NCBI GenBank assembly: GCA_029891345.1 | Contig: CM057006.1 | Span: 44,040,556-44,104,555 of the forward strand | Direction of reading: 5' to 3' | DNA from: Dryococelus australis | Taxonomy: Eukaryota; Arthropoda; Insecta; Phasmatodea; Phasmatidae | Length of the DNA stretch: 64,000 nt | In this document: piece by piece, positions 33,057 through 46,336 of the stretch | How positions within the stretch are numbered: the first letter of the stretch is position 1 | How the letters are laid out: each line of letters begins with the position of its first letter | The notes under the pieces: generated by a model | The model's database searches: none | What the model saw: the letters and a program-made list of their open reading frames with translations, nothing else | What the model was told of the DNA's origin: nothing | Made by a program: the position numbers and the translations under genes

Positions 33057-35796
33057 CCAAAGGAAAGTTAAGTGATTTTTTAGTACAATAAATTTAATTC
33101 TAGTAATTGAGTTGGATAAATATTAGATCTTGTGAAGTGGCTTTTAGTAGCGGTTGCCAAGGAAGAGAAAGGAAGTGGCGAGTTCGGGGAAGGGAGAATG
33201 GGGGAGGGTCAAAAGATTGTTCGTTAGCTGCTTGTGGCGGGGCCCTAAATAGGAAGTCTGAGGATGAGATAGAGAAAGGGGGGGAGAGACAGGAAGTGCC
33301 TGGGTCCCCCAGACTGCGTGGCTCCTGCGATCAGCAGCCGGATGGCATATCACAACCACCCTCCCTTGAACCACGTGCGTGTCACATGTCCTCCCTTGTT
33401 TTCAACGGCTCCTCCTCAGTCCACGACTTCTTCCTTACCTACTGCTCGACCAAGCCAAGTCTGCACCAGGGGTACATGTGAACTACGCAAGGTCACCCTC
33501 CCCTCCCTCTCCAACCTATTTGGTCCACAATCAATTTCGTGTACTGAAGAGACGTGACGTTTGCTTAAACGAAAGCGTGTGTGGTTCATAGCGAATGAAC
33601 TCGTCTTATGTTCAACCCATCTCACTTGACTAGAAATTAACTTGATTTAGTAAAATAGCGACTTATTAGCGAATAAAATAATATTTCGTTTCAATTTATT
33701 TGCGTCCTGATCCTGTCAATACTTGCTGCAAAGGGATCTTACAAAAATGTAACATGAAACTTGATAATACAATACAAAACTAAAATACAATTTAGGCGGA
33801 TTTTTTAAAAATTATTTAATGAAAATAAAAAAAGTTAGTTTCCATTTCGAAGTAAGATATTCTATAAAATGCAGTAGATTGCTTTTAATTCTTCTTTTTG
33901 CATACAACTCATGTTGGCTGAAGTCCGTACGTACACGACACGAAATAAAATGCCGCAATTCCATGTGTGTCTACACATCGAGAATGTTCCTACGCGACAC
34001 GTACTGGCGACCAACCACGTTTCGTGAAAATACCTTCTATCATTCCGACATGTGCCGGTTCATCACGTACACGTTTCTCGTCGTAAACCGACCTTAAATC
34101 GCTGATCTGTTGGTGCCAGGTATCAAAGTGGGTTATGTATGCTGTAGTTATTTCCATCCGAACAGTGAGCACTTTTGAAAGCCCTCTCATTTAGAATAAT
34201 AGTCAATCAATACATTTTATTTTAGCTTCAGGCAATGTCCGAAATGAGAAATTCGTTGTTCGGTAGTTTGTCATTTCGTAAGTTTCAATACGGACGTTGT
34301 CGATAGTTACTTGTTGAGCTTAACTCGCGGCATTTGCATTTTCACGTTAACAGTGAAAAATATTTTTATCTAAATTTGCTGCTTAAAACGGACCTAATAT
34401 TTCTACAATCTTCACTGAATGCTGCGAATATGTTAATCAGTAATAAAACAATAAATTTTGCAATAACGACTTTAAAGATATTTTCTTTAGAAATACGCAA
34501 ACAAACTACAACACTTACTTGCTTTTTAAAACATGCCTAACGTGTTTTATGAAGAGTTACTGGTTAAAAAAAAAAAAAATGTTTTATTTACGCATTCGTG
34601 CATGTGTTTCGAAGATCGAAACCAACATGGTGCTTATTTGTCATTTTTTTGCAAACATCAGCTAGATACAAAATACCAAATTACCAAATACGACACCTTT
34701 TTTCTATACAAAATAGGGTCACGTGATCATTTTGTCAACAAATTCTGCCATTTCGGACACTGCCTTAGACGTAAATTTTCGAGGGCGGATGTAATAAACA
34801 AACTTCGTTTATTACTTACCTGGAAACCTTCACTTAAAAAGGTTGTTGAAGAATAAAAATTGGTTATAAGGAAAAATTAATTAGCATCTCAAAAGTTCTC
34901 GCCTTACCGTAAACACTAGCGCTCGATTCACACCCCTCCCCGGATGCACACTTGGCTTGGTCGAGTAGTATCTCTCCTCCATATCCACATTCGCATCTCC
35001 TCTGCCTGCCTCCTCCCTCCCCCCCCCCCATCTTATCATTGCCGGTCCGCCCACAGCCACGATGTCACCCGACTCCAAGATAATCTGCCTACTTCCCTAC
35101 CCCAGATGAGATTTCTGACACGAAATCACCCTCCCGTTATTTCCCTTTATCACGTAATCCACGTGTGATTCCAGCATCGCAGAAAAAGTAATTTGCAGTC
35201 TATCTTTGAGTGCTATATTCAGTTGCGGTTAGCGTGCTCGTTTTTGGTCATGCGGTTAGTATGACTGACTCGCTCTCTGCAGGCAGTGAGCTCGATTCCA
35301 CGACCGGCTGCACTGGAAGTGGCTTCTTTTCTTACACAAATAGTTTGGAGACTTCAATTCCTGTATTAAAACTGTGATGCCATTGGCAGTTTCAAAGGAG
35401 CCGATGGTTTATGCGAAACGCATTTACTTAACACCATTCATCTAATCAACATGACCCCACGGCGTCAGCAAACGAAAAAAGAACACCTAAATAACAGCAA
35501 ACAACACGTTGTAAAACAATAATCTCACTTACCATATTCTCAGCAATAATAATAATAATAATAATACAAGGAAGTGACAAATGACTGACACGCCGTTCCT
35601 ACAAAGGGATGTGCGTGCAGAGAAAAAAAATAAAGGGAGTCCCTAGGAACGAACTAAAACTTAGACACTAAGTGAAAATCAACATCCTTAACGAAATATT
35701 ATCGAATATTACAAAAATAGTCCCTAACGCGGAACAAATCAAAATGCTTATAGTATGGCGGATCCATCACATCTGACTAAGCAACCAATGTGAATT

Positions 35797-35878
<82 letters not shown>

Positions 35879-36298
35879 ACAGATACATACATACATACTT
35901 CCAATGTGTTTCCAAACAACACCGACAACTCCGGCTGGTTATTCCTGACTAAAAAATAAGACGAAAATATCTGTATTACTTTTTTTTAAAGTGATTAAGG
36001 GAGTTACACGCCCCTAAAATCCACGGCTTTGAATGTAATTCAGTTAAAAAAAAAAAAAAAAAAAAGAATTGGAACTACACACGATTAACCAGTAAATCGG
36101 TGAATAGTGTTCTGTAGAACGGAGATCGTACATGTGTGAAAATGTGGTGGGCGATAACATCTCCTTTCATCAGAAAAATACAGGAGCTGGTTCGTAACAA
36201 AACACTGACAAGTTATGCAGCGGGAATGGACGAGGATTTATTGCACGGAATGTCGCAAGATATAAATTAAGAGCAAAGAACAGATGACAATGAACCAT
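33057..36298. other. Intron 2, mostly unannotated
   Basis: Contains a dispersed pair in opposite orientation: about 33430-33480 (+) and about 34930-34985 (-), sharing 'ctcgaccaagccaagt' and flanks. Small frames at 33107-33625 and 34881-35168 overlap this repeat and have no known domain. A lone MITE A terminal repeat ('cagtgagcacttttgaaag') lies at 34160-34180. A SINE-like 'gagctcgattccacg' lies near 35288. A (TA)n(CA)n microsatellite is at 35799-35877. Confidence 0.45.
35799..35877 (+). repeat. (TA)n(CA)n microsatellite
   Basis: About 29 TA units pass directly into about 10 CA units, followed by a few 'cata' units. Confidence 0.97.
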
Positions 36299-36576
36299 AG
36301 GCCGTTCACGGTAAAGTGAGCACTTTTTGAAGCGGTTTCATCAGCCATAATAACCAATAAATCCATACAAATACGAGTGTTTTTTTTTTTAATTATGACG
36401 CCATCCTTCGGAAATCCAACTGTCATGACAGTTGACCGCATCACTAAACCAACCGCGAAAAGACTCAACACGCCTCATGGCAGGGTTTACATTAACGAGT
36501 GGTGGAAGGGTATAAATAGTGCGAAAGAAAAAAGCAACTAAGGCTTCCAAAGTGCTCACTTTATCGTGAACGGCCT
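36299..36576 (+). mobile_element. MITE family A, short variant, about 278 bp
   Basis: The ends are 'aggccgttcacggtaaagtg' and, reverse-complemented, 'aggccgttcacgataaagtg', continuing as 'agcacttt'. The outer 'ta' on both sides fits a TA target duplication. The interior differs from the 410-bp copies, so it is a separate subfamily sharing only the terminal repeats. Confidence 0.88.
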
Positions 36577-37153
36577 ATAGTAAAAGTGTTTGAAAGATGA
36601 TCCACGTCTTTGAGATCACGAAAGGCAAATATTTTAAATATCTGCGCCGCCGCCGACCCTCATACGCCACCGGGATGACTCGACACTTGGACTAGTCATA
36701 GGGTCCGCGGGGGGGGGGGGGGGAGTGCTAGTGCGATTCTAGGGCACCGAACCCACGTTTAGGCTGTTTTAGTTTTGTCACCTATTTATATGTACATTTA
36801 CGCTTTTGCGCTGCCGGCGGGGGAGTGAAGCTCCCCTCCAGCCTCCCGACTGGAGTAAATGTGAGTGTCGTGATGTATGTCTAGCGTGTTGTCCTGTTGT
36901 ATGCAAGTGTGCTAATTAAACTCATGTGTAGGCGAGTCCCTAGTCTCCCAGGAGCAGCCCTCGGGGTACGTTTCATCGTTTCAGCGTGTTGTGGCATAAG
37001 AAAGATAATCCAGTATTAGTAAAATAGAATACAGTAAGGGGGTCCTTGGGACCAGAGTTTATCAGACTCTAGTCAAAGCAGAGCCCCTCCCCGTCCCCCT
37101 CGACATCCTCTCTTCCATGAGGATCGTCTTCTTCCCGACCTGAAACAGACTAT
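36577..37153. other. Intron 2, no gene recognised
   Basis: Includes a G15 run at 36709-36723. No known element was recognised in the GC-richer sequence up to 37150. Confidence 0.4.
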
Positions 37154-37393
37154 AGGCTGTTCACTGTATAGTGAGCACTTTTTAAGGCCCTTCAAATTTT
37201 TCTATTTCACCCAATTTATATCTTCCTGCTGTTTTTTTTTTAATAATAACATTGCAATGTGACCAATAAACATAGGATATACGTTTCACCACTCTCAAAA
37301 GTAAACTCCTGAGGATACACGAAGATATATGTATTAGTGGTTAATACCTGTTGAGAGGGCCTTAAAAAGTGCTCACTTTACCGTGAATAGCCT
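37154..37393 (+). mobile_element. MITE family A, short variant 2, about 240 bp
   Basis: Terminal repeats extend about 40 bp: left 'aggctgttcactgtatagtg' then 'agcactttttaaggccctt'; right, reverse-complemented, 'aggctattcacggtaaagtg' then 'agcactttttaaggccctc'. The flanks read 'tat' and 'ata'. The interior is AT-rich and unlike the other variants. Confidence 0.88.
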
Positions 37394-38924
37394 ATATCAA
37401 GTCGGTACGTTATTGTAGGTAAGGAATAGTGTTAGTAACATATTTTCATGTTTTCAGTCATATTTTATTTTTATTTATTATTTTTTGATGTGGTTTTGTA
37501 TTTTAAATTTTTTGTACATTTTTATATATTGTTTAAATTTTTTTGTATACATTATTATTTTTTATTTTATTTATTTTTATTTTTTAAATATTATTTTTAA
37601 TTTTCATATTATTATTAAAAATAAATTCATTTAAATTTACTGTAATATTGATAATAAGACTAAGCTAGGTTAAATTAATTAAGCTAAGCTAGATTAGCTA
37701 TGTCATGTCGTATTTGCCACCCGAATCCTACCTCGACTGGCATGTGTGTATCTCGACCTTGAAGATGAGTGTTGGTTGGGGCTATTTCCCACCTTTCACG
37801 AATTCCCACATAACCAGCCTGGACAGGGCGCTCTAAAAAATATATATACGCTGTGTGTTTACTAACGATAATTTCAGTTACGGGGATTTTTATAGTTTCC
37901 ACTGTTTGCTTGTTTACTGTGGTAAAGTGACGAGTGCTGTGAGGAGCAACATGTGCTTCTCGTGCAGTGTTGTCAAGGCTTTCGCCTGTGTAATGATGGG
38001 CCTAAAATGGTTCAATAGTTTTGCGAATTGAGTTTTTCGCAGAAAGGCGGCCAATTCTTGCAATCCTGAGAGCATGGTCGCGTTTTCTGTTGTGTTTTTG
38101 TCCCGTCTCTCGTGTCTTTGTGGCTTGCCCGTTTGTTGTTGTGTAGGTGCTTGTTCACTGTGTGTATTTCCCTGTTCAGTCTGTATTTTCCCTGATTGAA
38201 GGAGAGGGAATTCAGCTTCCAACCTTCGTTTGCGAGTGTTGATGTACTTTTGGATCGCTTCGCACTGTTTCCTTACAGCCGAGTGTCCAGTTTTTTTAAA
38301 TAGATAAGCGAACGTGCTAGCGCTTTTAAATAGCTGTCCATTTTCATCACAGTATCACACTAATCTGTTAATTTATCTAGTTTATGTGATGCAAAGACAC
38401 CCGAAACATTTTTTTTTAAATTACCAAGATTGCCAGATGACGTCAGATCAGTGTTTAATTTCTCTGGCTTAAAATAATACGTAAACATTCAATTATTGTG
38501 AATCAGTTTCGCACAAGGCAAATGTTCTTCTGTTAAAGGCGTTCGTCACGAAAAAGATTCATTATTTTATATTAGCAGGAAATAACGTTCAAATCGTGGA
38601 CATTACTTGTAATAATTCTTTCCTGACATTTAAACAAATTTAGATCGTTATAGTGTTTGCATAATGGCACACGTAAAAATCACAATTTTTGTGATATTGT
38701 GATGTACAAGTAAGAAAAAAAGTATTTACAATAATTTATCAAGGTTGACTGAAAGTTACAAGGTCTTAATTCATCTTAAGGTGTGATTAGCAATGCTTAT
38801 TTCACAAAAGACCGTAGACAGCTACAAATTAAAAATATACAAAAATATAACCTATTTTTTGCAAATTTTGAAAATTACGTAAACATTTCTAAGCATAATT
38901 GGTGGGAAGAACGAAGGATGGATT
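37394..38924. other. Intron 2, no gene recognised
   Basis: A very AT-rich block (37440-37680) is followed by moderately GC-rich DNA with small - strand frames (37684-38222), none with a recognisable domain. Confidence 0.4.
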
Positions 38925-39090
38925 GAATGATTGCAAAAGATTGATGGAAAGATTGTGAAATATTTATAAAATGATTGCGAAAGTTTATAAAATTATTGCG
39001 AAAGATTGATGGAAAGATTGGAAGATTAACGGATTGATCCAAATATCGATGGAATGATTGGACTATTGGCAGATTGATGGTCAAGACGAA
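38925..39090 (+). repeat. Degenerate minisatellite of gattgatgg-type units
   Basis: Variants of 'agattgatggaaagattg' and 'aaatgattgcgaaag' recur about ten times in 165 bp. Open frames across it are products of the repeat. Confidence 0.75.
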
Positions 39091-40858
39091 CACAAAATTG
39101 CACGTGGGAATCATGCTGGGTTTTCTCAGTGATCTCCCCCCCTCTCTAACCATTGAATTCCAGCGCTATTCCATACCACGCTATCAAAATCCGCCCAAAC
39201 GTCACTCCTTTTATTAGAATTCATTAATAATTATTTTATTTTGAGCTTGGATTTGAGGTGAGGTGTCAGCGGCCATTATACTGTGTTTCATATAACTTCA
39301 ATAAAATTCGACAGACGCTGTGACCAACCTACACAGCATGTAAACAGTAAACGCCCCCATTTCCAAAGTACTCTGCCAGCTGATGGTTGTTGCAGGATGC
39401 GTGTTATTATGTTGGCGCTCTTTGCGATGATTGTGAAAGAAAATAGTACTCGGAATTAAAAATTATAAAGTGGAAAATTAATGATAATTACAACATTCAT
39501 GGTTAAAATTACGCTCATAGACTAATACCTACATAATTTTTCTGAGTTATAGAGCAAGGGCTTAAAAATATTTAGAAATAATATGGTAGAGCATGCGAAC
39601 ATCACGGTTATGTGAAAGGTGTCCACCAATCTCCGTTGAGTCTGTTGTCTACGGTCTCCACCCGCCCGGTGAAAAGCCGTTGCCATTGTGCTCTCTTCCG
39701 TCATAATTTATCCACATTCAGGAATCCCTTGCTGGTGATGTCGGAATATTATATATGCAGTAAATTATCTGCGTATTTAATTAAGAGTAGTTCGTCATAG
39801 GTTCCTTTTTACGACAGTCTCCTTGGTGAAATGAATTATCGACACGTGTCTGCCGCTTTGTTTTTTACAAAGTCTGTTGTGTGCTGTGGTCCGCCATTTT
39901 CTGTGAGATCGGGAAGCGCGATCGAAAAATTATTTACGTTGTGAAATTTGAATTTGTTGGTTTCAAGAAAAGTCAAGTGTTTCGTTAATTGCACAAGTCA
40001 GAAAATAAATTATTTCTTATCAGTAGCTGACAAGTGATTTTAGTGAATTAATCAGCCAAAGTTCAGCACGTGTTTAGGAATTACGAAGTGAACAGCAAAT
40101 TTGTGTGTTTTGTAAATAATGTTTTCTTGAATTATTGTTAGAATATTTTTTATGTAATTGGACTTTTATTTGATTGAAACTCTAGCGAATTTTACGTAGA
40201 AGTTAAATTTCGCACATCGATATTAACGGAGGCGTATTTATCGCGTTCTGTTCTTTTGGGTGGTTTTTAAATGTATGTGGCCTAAATAAGCACCCTTTTA
40301 GTTTAGTTCATTATATTAAAAATGTAATGAAATTTATCTGTTGAGCATTTCTCGCATCGGTACAAACAGCGACACATTTGTCGCATTTAGTTCTTCGATG
40401 AAGTTAAAACTTTTCCGTTAGGCCTATAGTAAATTGAATGCTACTTCTGTATGAACAAAATTTTTCACTGCATCATCAAAACACTCCAAGTTCCAATCGC
40501 CACTCATAAGAAGAACCACAAAAAAATCACATCTCATGAAAGACGATTAAACTATAGTTCCCCACCCCACCAATAAAATAAATTGAACCCTAACTAGTAT
40601 ATTATGTGATCATAACAAAAATAAAACAGTTGGGAATGGCAACCAGCTATAGTAGCCTAATTACTGGACAGAAGTTGTCAGTCTTTCAATGCTTGCCGTT
40701 GAATTCATAGGTTGTTTACAAAGATCGTTTTCTTCACCAACAGAACAGCTGTGGCGGAGGGACACATGGCGGTCGCACTTCTTTTCGAGAACTGTCAAAA
40801 ATTCATTGAAGTTATATGAAACAGAGTCTATCTTATACATGTCTTGACTTGTCCACAG
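39091..40858. other. Intron 2 end, no gene recognised
   Basis: AT-rich sequence running into the exon 3 acceptor. No recognised element. Confidence 0.4.
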
Positions 40859-41124
40859 GCTACAAGCACACCATCTGCCGGCTGGCGGGCGCCTTCCTGC
40901 CGCCATTCCTCAGCGACCGTCTGCGCAAGCGCAGAGCGTTCGCCGACCGCGAGCTGGAGGCGGCGCTGCCCCAGTCCTTCCTCGCGCTGCCGCTGGCGCT
41001 GCTGCCGCCCCCGGCGCCGTGGGCGCCGCCGCCACCGCCCCCGCCCAAGACCGCTGTCCTCGCCCCGGCCCCCGCCAAGCCCAAGATTTCCTTCTCCGTC
41101 GAGTCCATCATCGGCGTCAAGTGA
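40859..41124 (+). CDS. Dmrt (DMRT2/Dmrt11E-like) terminal coding exon 3
   Basis: A good acceptor ('tgtcttgacttgtccacag', ending 40858) precedes the exon. Its first two bases complete codon 120 (G|GC, Gly) from exon 2, so the joined reading is in phase to the TGA at 41122-41124. The encoded residues 120-207 contain 'FLPPFLSDRLRKRRAFADRE' (about residues 132-151), a block I associate with DMRT2-type proteins C-terminal to the DM domain, then a Pro/Ala-rich stretch and the end 'KISFSVESIIGVK'. The exon is much more GC-rich than its surroundings. At 207 residues the protein is shorter than vertebrate DMRT2 (more than 500), so an additional exon or isoform cannot be excluded, though the phase fit argues that these three exons join directly. 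Open frames on the opposite strand are GC-driven shadows. Confidence 0.88.
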
Positions 41125-41537
41125 CCGGCTGACGGCCATGACACGTGTCGCACGGCCGTCAAGGAACATCCTGGCTGGTGGTTTCTGTTAGGTGCAGTCA
41201 ACAGAGGCGTGAAGAACAAGCGGCGTAGAGTGCGTCTGCCAGCTGCACATGTAAAATACCTACATCTGAGCCCCGACATTGAGTCTCATTTAAGTTTTTT
41301 TGCTACAAGCCCTGTCAAAATACACATGGCGTGTAATGATGTTTATCTCGCGCAGATAAATATGAGTTTTAAAATTTATTTAAGGCAACTACGAAAATTT
41401 TACTCTACACTGTTTTTTTTAATATAAAAACACAAGTCCATCAGAAAAACTAAATGTAAACTAAAGTCCACGCCATTCTTTGTAAAGTGTGATATATTTT
41501 TTACAGTTGAGTAGGAAGATCGCAAGACAATGTTGGC

Positions 41538-41956
41538 AATAAACAGTCAGAGGTTTAATATTATGTACCTACACGACAGTGATTCTCAACATGATTTTCT
41601 ACTTCCACCCTAGCAACATTTGACCAGGAAAAAATCGTCGTGCTTATTAGCAGTTTGAGTTTTTCACAAAGAAAGTGAATATTTTTTTGCATATTTGTTT
41701 TGCAATGTCTAGTTTTAGCTAGTAAACAAGCACGCGCACTACCAGACTGTAATACCTGGTTTTACGTATGCATTCAAAATTTTGAAATCGAATTGTGTAT
41801 TATTTTTTTTTATTTATTAGTGAACTACAATTTCTAATATTATTTATTCATGGATGTATAAATGTATTCCACTTTTACTTCCCAAAAATTCACTAACTTA
41901 AAACTGTACATTTGTGTTTTTTTTTAAATGTAATTTCTGCATGTGACAGAAATAAA
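41538..41956 (+). promoter_or_regulatory. Candidate poly(A) signals of the Dmrt gene
   Basis: AATAAA occurs at 41538-41543 and 41951-41956 ('aataaaataaa'), about 415 and 830 bases after the stop codon. Either could end the transcript; T-rich downstream sequence is only modest at both. Confidence 0.45.
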
Positions 41957-42738
41957 ATAAAACAAAACTCAAGAAATCTCCCTTCTGAATGTTTAAATGT
42001 AAATAAATCATTAGAAGAAATAACTGAGTGTTCCTCTTGAATGCTGTCCCTAAAGCTTAGTTTACAATAAAAAAATCTTGCATTAATAATTATGCACTAA
42101 CCACATATCTGGCATACGGAAACACGTCTTCTGTATTTGCAGTTTCAATTAATGTTTTAATTCTGAATTCCAACCAATGGAAACATGCGACACACTCTTC
42201 ATGTTTGTCCCTAACGCAACCTTTTACATCAAAAATGAGTCAATCATTCTTAAAAGCCGACATTTTCTGTCAGAAAAAAAACTTAGTTTTGTGAACAAAT
42301 ACATAAGTATGTATGTGTGCACACGCAGTTTTAATATTTTTCAAACTTTTGTTACTATAAATAACAGTTTCCCTCTAACAACACCGACTGCTCGGTTCTG
42401 ATTGGTCGCTGCCTCACATAAGATATAAGAAAACTATTTCTTATAACGATTAAGGAAATCCCAACAATACACATGACCTGATAAGTACCATTAGAAAACC
42501 AGTACATAAGAACACACACGTTCCGTTCTTCTGCACACAAAATAATGCATAATTGAATGCAAAATTTTTTTGTTATACACTCAGCTTCGTTCCTCTATTA
42601 ATGACTATTTAGAACTCATGCGATATGACATACCAAGTAAGTGAAATATGTACTTTATTCAAATGAAAATATATTACATTGCCCTTTAATTAATACACCA
42701 TATTGTGATGAAGTGAAATTTTTCTAAATAACTCTGTG
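41957..42738. other. Downstream flank, no gene recognised
   Basis: AT-rich sequence with no recognised element. Confidence 0.4.
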
Positions 42739-42739
42739 T

Positions 42740-42937
<198 letters not shown>

Positions 42938-44478
42938 TTTTTTGTTCAGATAAGTTTATTTCAATGTGGGAGGGGGGGAGGTATTTTTTTTTGTTAGGAG
43001 GAGTTACTATTATTTGTTACGAGTGAATAATTTTTAATTCTTTTTATTATTTCAAGGTGAGTTAGGATTTTTTTCGGCTGGCTGTTTTCGAGACTCATCC
43101 CTTTTTTTTTTCACTGAGGCTCGCAGCAGAGAATTCCAGGGAGGCTAAGTTAAGTATTGGCACTTTTTTTCCTTGTCCTTCTCGAACTTTCGAGCTGAGA
43201 TTATCTTTAGGTTTTCACTTTTTCTGCCAATTGCCAGTGTTCGAAGTAAAAATGCCGTTTCCCTGTCGTCACTGCATTCTTTCAGGAATTTCAAAGCACT
43301 TCCCCCCCCCCCCCCCGGATTCTCTACAGAAATGTCTACTTTGTAAGTTCCTGAGCTGTCGCAGACAGTGAGTTGTTTGTGCCACGGCAGCCGCGAGTTG
43401 CGTGATGCTACCAGTGGTGAGGGGAAAGCGTCGTGCTGATACCAGCAGAGTTTGGGTAGACCCCATGAAGGGAAAAGGTGAGTGTCGCGGCAGGACTTTT
43501 TGGCCGACATCGTCTGCTAGGGAAGAATCGTGTGCGGCGATTGGCTGGCATAGGTGGCGTGTCGAATGACGTAAAACTGCCCCAAGACTCGTAGGTTTTA
43601 ACTTTTTTGTGCCTCTAGTGTTGCGTGGACCAATGTTCCACTACTATCATAATACATATTTTGGGCGGTCATTTGGGCCAGGACAAGACTGCTTCACGGA
43701 GGTGAAATTCGGAGCATCAAAATCGGATGTAATCAGCCTAATGTTTTGAGTGATGGAGTTCACTAACCTGGAATATTTAAATAGCAATCATTTTAAAAAT
43801 AAGTGTCTGAACTACTAAAAACACATAAGTTTACATGGACTTCCATAACGCCACATTTGTAAATAAATTGGTGGAAATATCCGTTGATTGGTTTCCGATA
43901 AATGGCATAAAAACTGTATTCTTTAAACAGGGGTATCTTATAAAAACTGCCTAAAAAGATTTTCTGTAAAGGTGGTTACAATAGATGATAATCAGCAAAA
44001 ATTTTGATTGCATTTGGTTAAATTGTTAAATAGATATGCCATACATATCTAAATATTTATATCGCCATAATTTTGAAAATCAATGCCTGGCCATATTTAA
44101 ATCACGTAACTTTACACGATTTCTGTAGCTGTCTCCAACTACCTGGCCAAGTCCCGCGCTTGTGGCCCGATCGTTCAACGTAATAATAGGTTTATGATTA
44201 TAGCCTGTTTGCGGTTACTTCGCACTTTTTCGAACTAAACCTTTGAAAAATCACCCAATGGATGACATGATTGGCGGTTTACGAACTAACGCCACGTATC
44301 ACAAACTTTTAAAATCTTTTGTTAACTTTTAAAAAAAATTTGTTCTTATTCAATCTAACTTTTAATTGTGTTTTATATGTAAACTATATTATTTGGATAA
44401 TTAAAATGCGAGAATACAGCGAGAATGTGCATTGGTAATGCCTAGTAAGAAGTCGTTCTTATGCAAATTATTACATTT
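42938..44478. other. No gene recognised
   Basis: Includes a C15 run at 43302-43316 and, at about 44200-44240, a decayed lone terminal repeat of MITE family A ('agcctgtttgcggttacttc' then 'gcactttttcgaa'). The - strand frame at 43145-43510 crosses the C-run and has no known domain. Confidence 0.45.
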
Positions 44479-44640
44479 AACTGAGTGCACACGAACGCGG
44501 CACGATGTCTCTTTAGGTGTCAGGCTGGGTTAAGCTGCGTTCACATGAGGCGGAGGAATATCCTGGGAATAGAACTTTAGCAGGGCTTCAGGAAAGTTTG
44601 AAGTAACTGTGATTGGACTATATTTCGTGAATGAAAAACG
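44479..44640. repeat. Dispersed repeat B, copy 2
   Basis: Matches copy 1 at 24231 over 'gagtgcacacgaa', 'gttcacatgaggcgg', 'aggaatatcctg' and 'tagcagggcttcag'. Similarity fades after about 44640. Confidence 0.7.
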
Positions 44641-45126
44641 AGTGCATGATAACTTGAACGATATTATTATTGGTTGTTCAAAGAATTTGCTCGTCTTGCA
44701 TCCAGCCAGTCGCATATGGTTGTATATTAATATGGATTTAACAAATGAATGTTGTGTTACTATATTAAAACTGATTTAATACTCGCGTGGCATCAATACG
44801 CCCCGAATTTCAGCATGACTGTTCTGCATTACAATCTTTACCTATTGCTGATCATCTATAATAGGCATACATTACAACATGTAATGTATATTTCAAGTGA
44901 GTCAAAATCTGTCTCTCATCCATGGAAACCATGTCCATGATATATATACGAGGCTTCTGCATTTGGGCCGATGTAATCTACTCATTACTGGATGTAATGA
45001 ACATAAGCGGTGAAGAAAAAACTACCTTAAAACTGTGTACATTTTAACGCAGTTGTGCTTACTATGAACGTATTAATACTTTGAGGGATATAGAAAATCA
45101 GGACAAGTAACCGTAACATCGTTATC
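44641..45126. other. No gene recognised
   Basis: AT-rich sequence with no supported feature. Confidence 0.4.
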
Positions 45127-45238
45127 CTATTTTAATATGTGTTAATAGGGCGTGGTTCATGGTTTACTTGTCAAGGGAACTTCTATTTTAATATGTGTCA
45201 ATAGGGCCTGGTTCATGGCTCACTTGTCAAGGGAACTT
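45127..45238 (+). repeat. 56-bp tandem duplication
   Basis: Units 45127-45182 and 45183-45238 differ at only a few positions ('tattttaatatgtgt' ... 'cttgtcaagggaactt'), so the duplication is fairly recent. Confidence 0.92.
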
Positions 45239-45743
45239 ACTATTTTAAAGCAGAATTTCATATTAGTTTTGTAGCAAGTGGGGGGTTTTTTTTTTTAGAA
45301 GGAAATAAAATTATTACAAACCTCGAACAACTCCCCGGTTCAAAGACTTTTGGGCTAGACTTCGTAGTGGAATGTACGTTTTTTCAAGCCACTGTCGTTA
45401 CCTCATCGGCTAGTTGTCAATGACATTTTCTTCGGTTGTCTATGATTGTTCACTTCATTTGTTTCGGATCTAAGGGAACATGAGCCTTCTATGGTCGGCA
45501 AGTCAAATAAATAACTGCCCGAATCGCGACAGAAACGCAGATAAATAATACGTCCAGCTTGTCCCCAAATGAATCTGTTGAATTGTTCGGTTAATTAGAA
45601 ATTAGTAGATACTAATGAAAATGGAGGCCTGATTTATTAACTGTTTGAATCCTTCTGTGGAGTTTTCCATTTACTAATAGTTGCCATTTACTAGCTTGAA
45701 TTATTGCGTGCTGGCTTTCCATTTGTTGGTGGTATCGTTGACT

Positions 45744-45835
45744 ACAGTGAAACAACTATGCTGGTCTGATGACCAGTAGTGACATTACAGTGAAACAACT
45801 ATGCTGGGCTGGTCTGATGACAAGTAGTGAGATTC
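45744..45835 (+). repeat. 43-bp tandem duplication
   Basis: 'acagtgaaacaactatgctg' starts at 45744 and again at 45787; the second unit has a small 'ggctg' insertion. Confidence 0.9.
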
Positions 45836-46336
45836 TGATGTACTGTAGACATCCCAACCTTAGCTGTCGCGTGGTTCACTAGCTTCTGCCTTGGTGTGTA
45901 AAAAAAACTGTTTAACGCAAATGTACGCTGCAGAGCGTCTCCACTGAGGTAGGTTAATTTTACCATAAAAAATTTTGGAGTAATTTTACACAAAAAAAAA
46001 AGTAAATATAATCAAAACAAGCAAAATTTACATTTCTCTACTCTGCTATACAACGATAAAATAAGATTTCGTGAGTTATTTTGGTAAAAAATACACAGCT
46101 ACTTTTGGAGCGTGTTTCTTTGAAAAAAAAAAAATGAAATGAAACACGATGCATGTGTGTCTAATTCTGCAAGCAAACCAAAAAAAAAAAAAAATGTCTT
46201 GTACTTCGTACAAACAAATTCAGTAGGGTCTACTAGCGTTTTTCTGTCTACAGATGTAACTTTGCAAATGCATCAGGAAGAAGTTTTCCGAATTGTCGGC
46301 TAAAATTTCCCGTCCCGGGCGAGTCGTGCTGGGCTT
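45836..46336. other. No gene recognised
   Basis: AT-rich with A-runs; nothing supported. Confidence 0.4.

Noticed and set aside
40828-41279. Several long frames on both strands over exon 3
   Set aside because: The exon is very GC-rich, which suppresses stop codons. Only the frame joined in phase to exons 1 and 2 carries conserved sequence.
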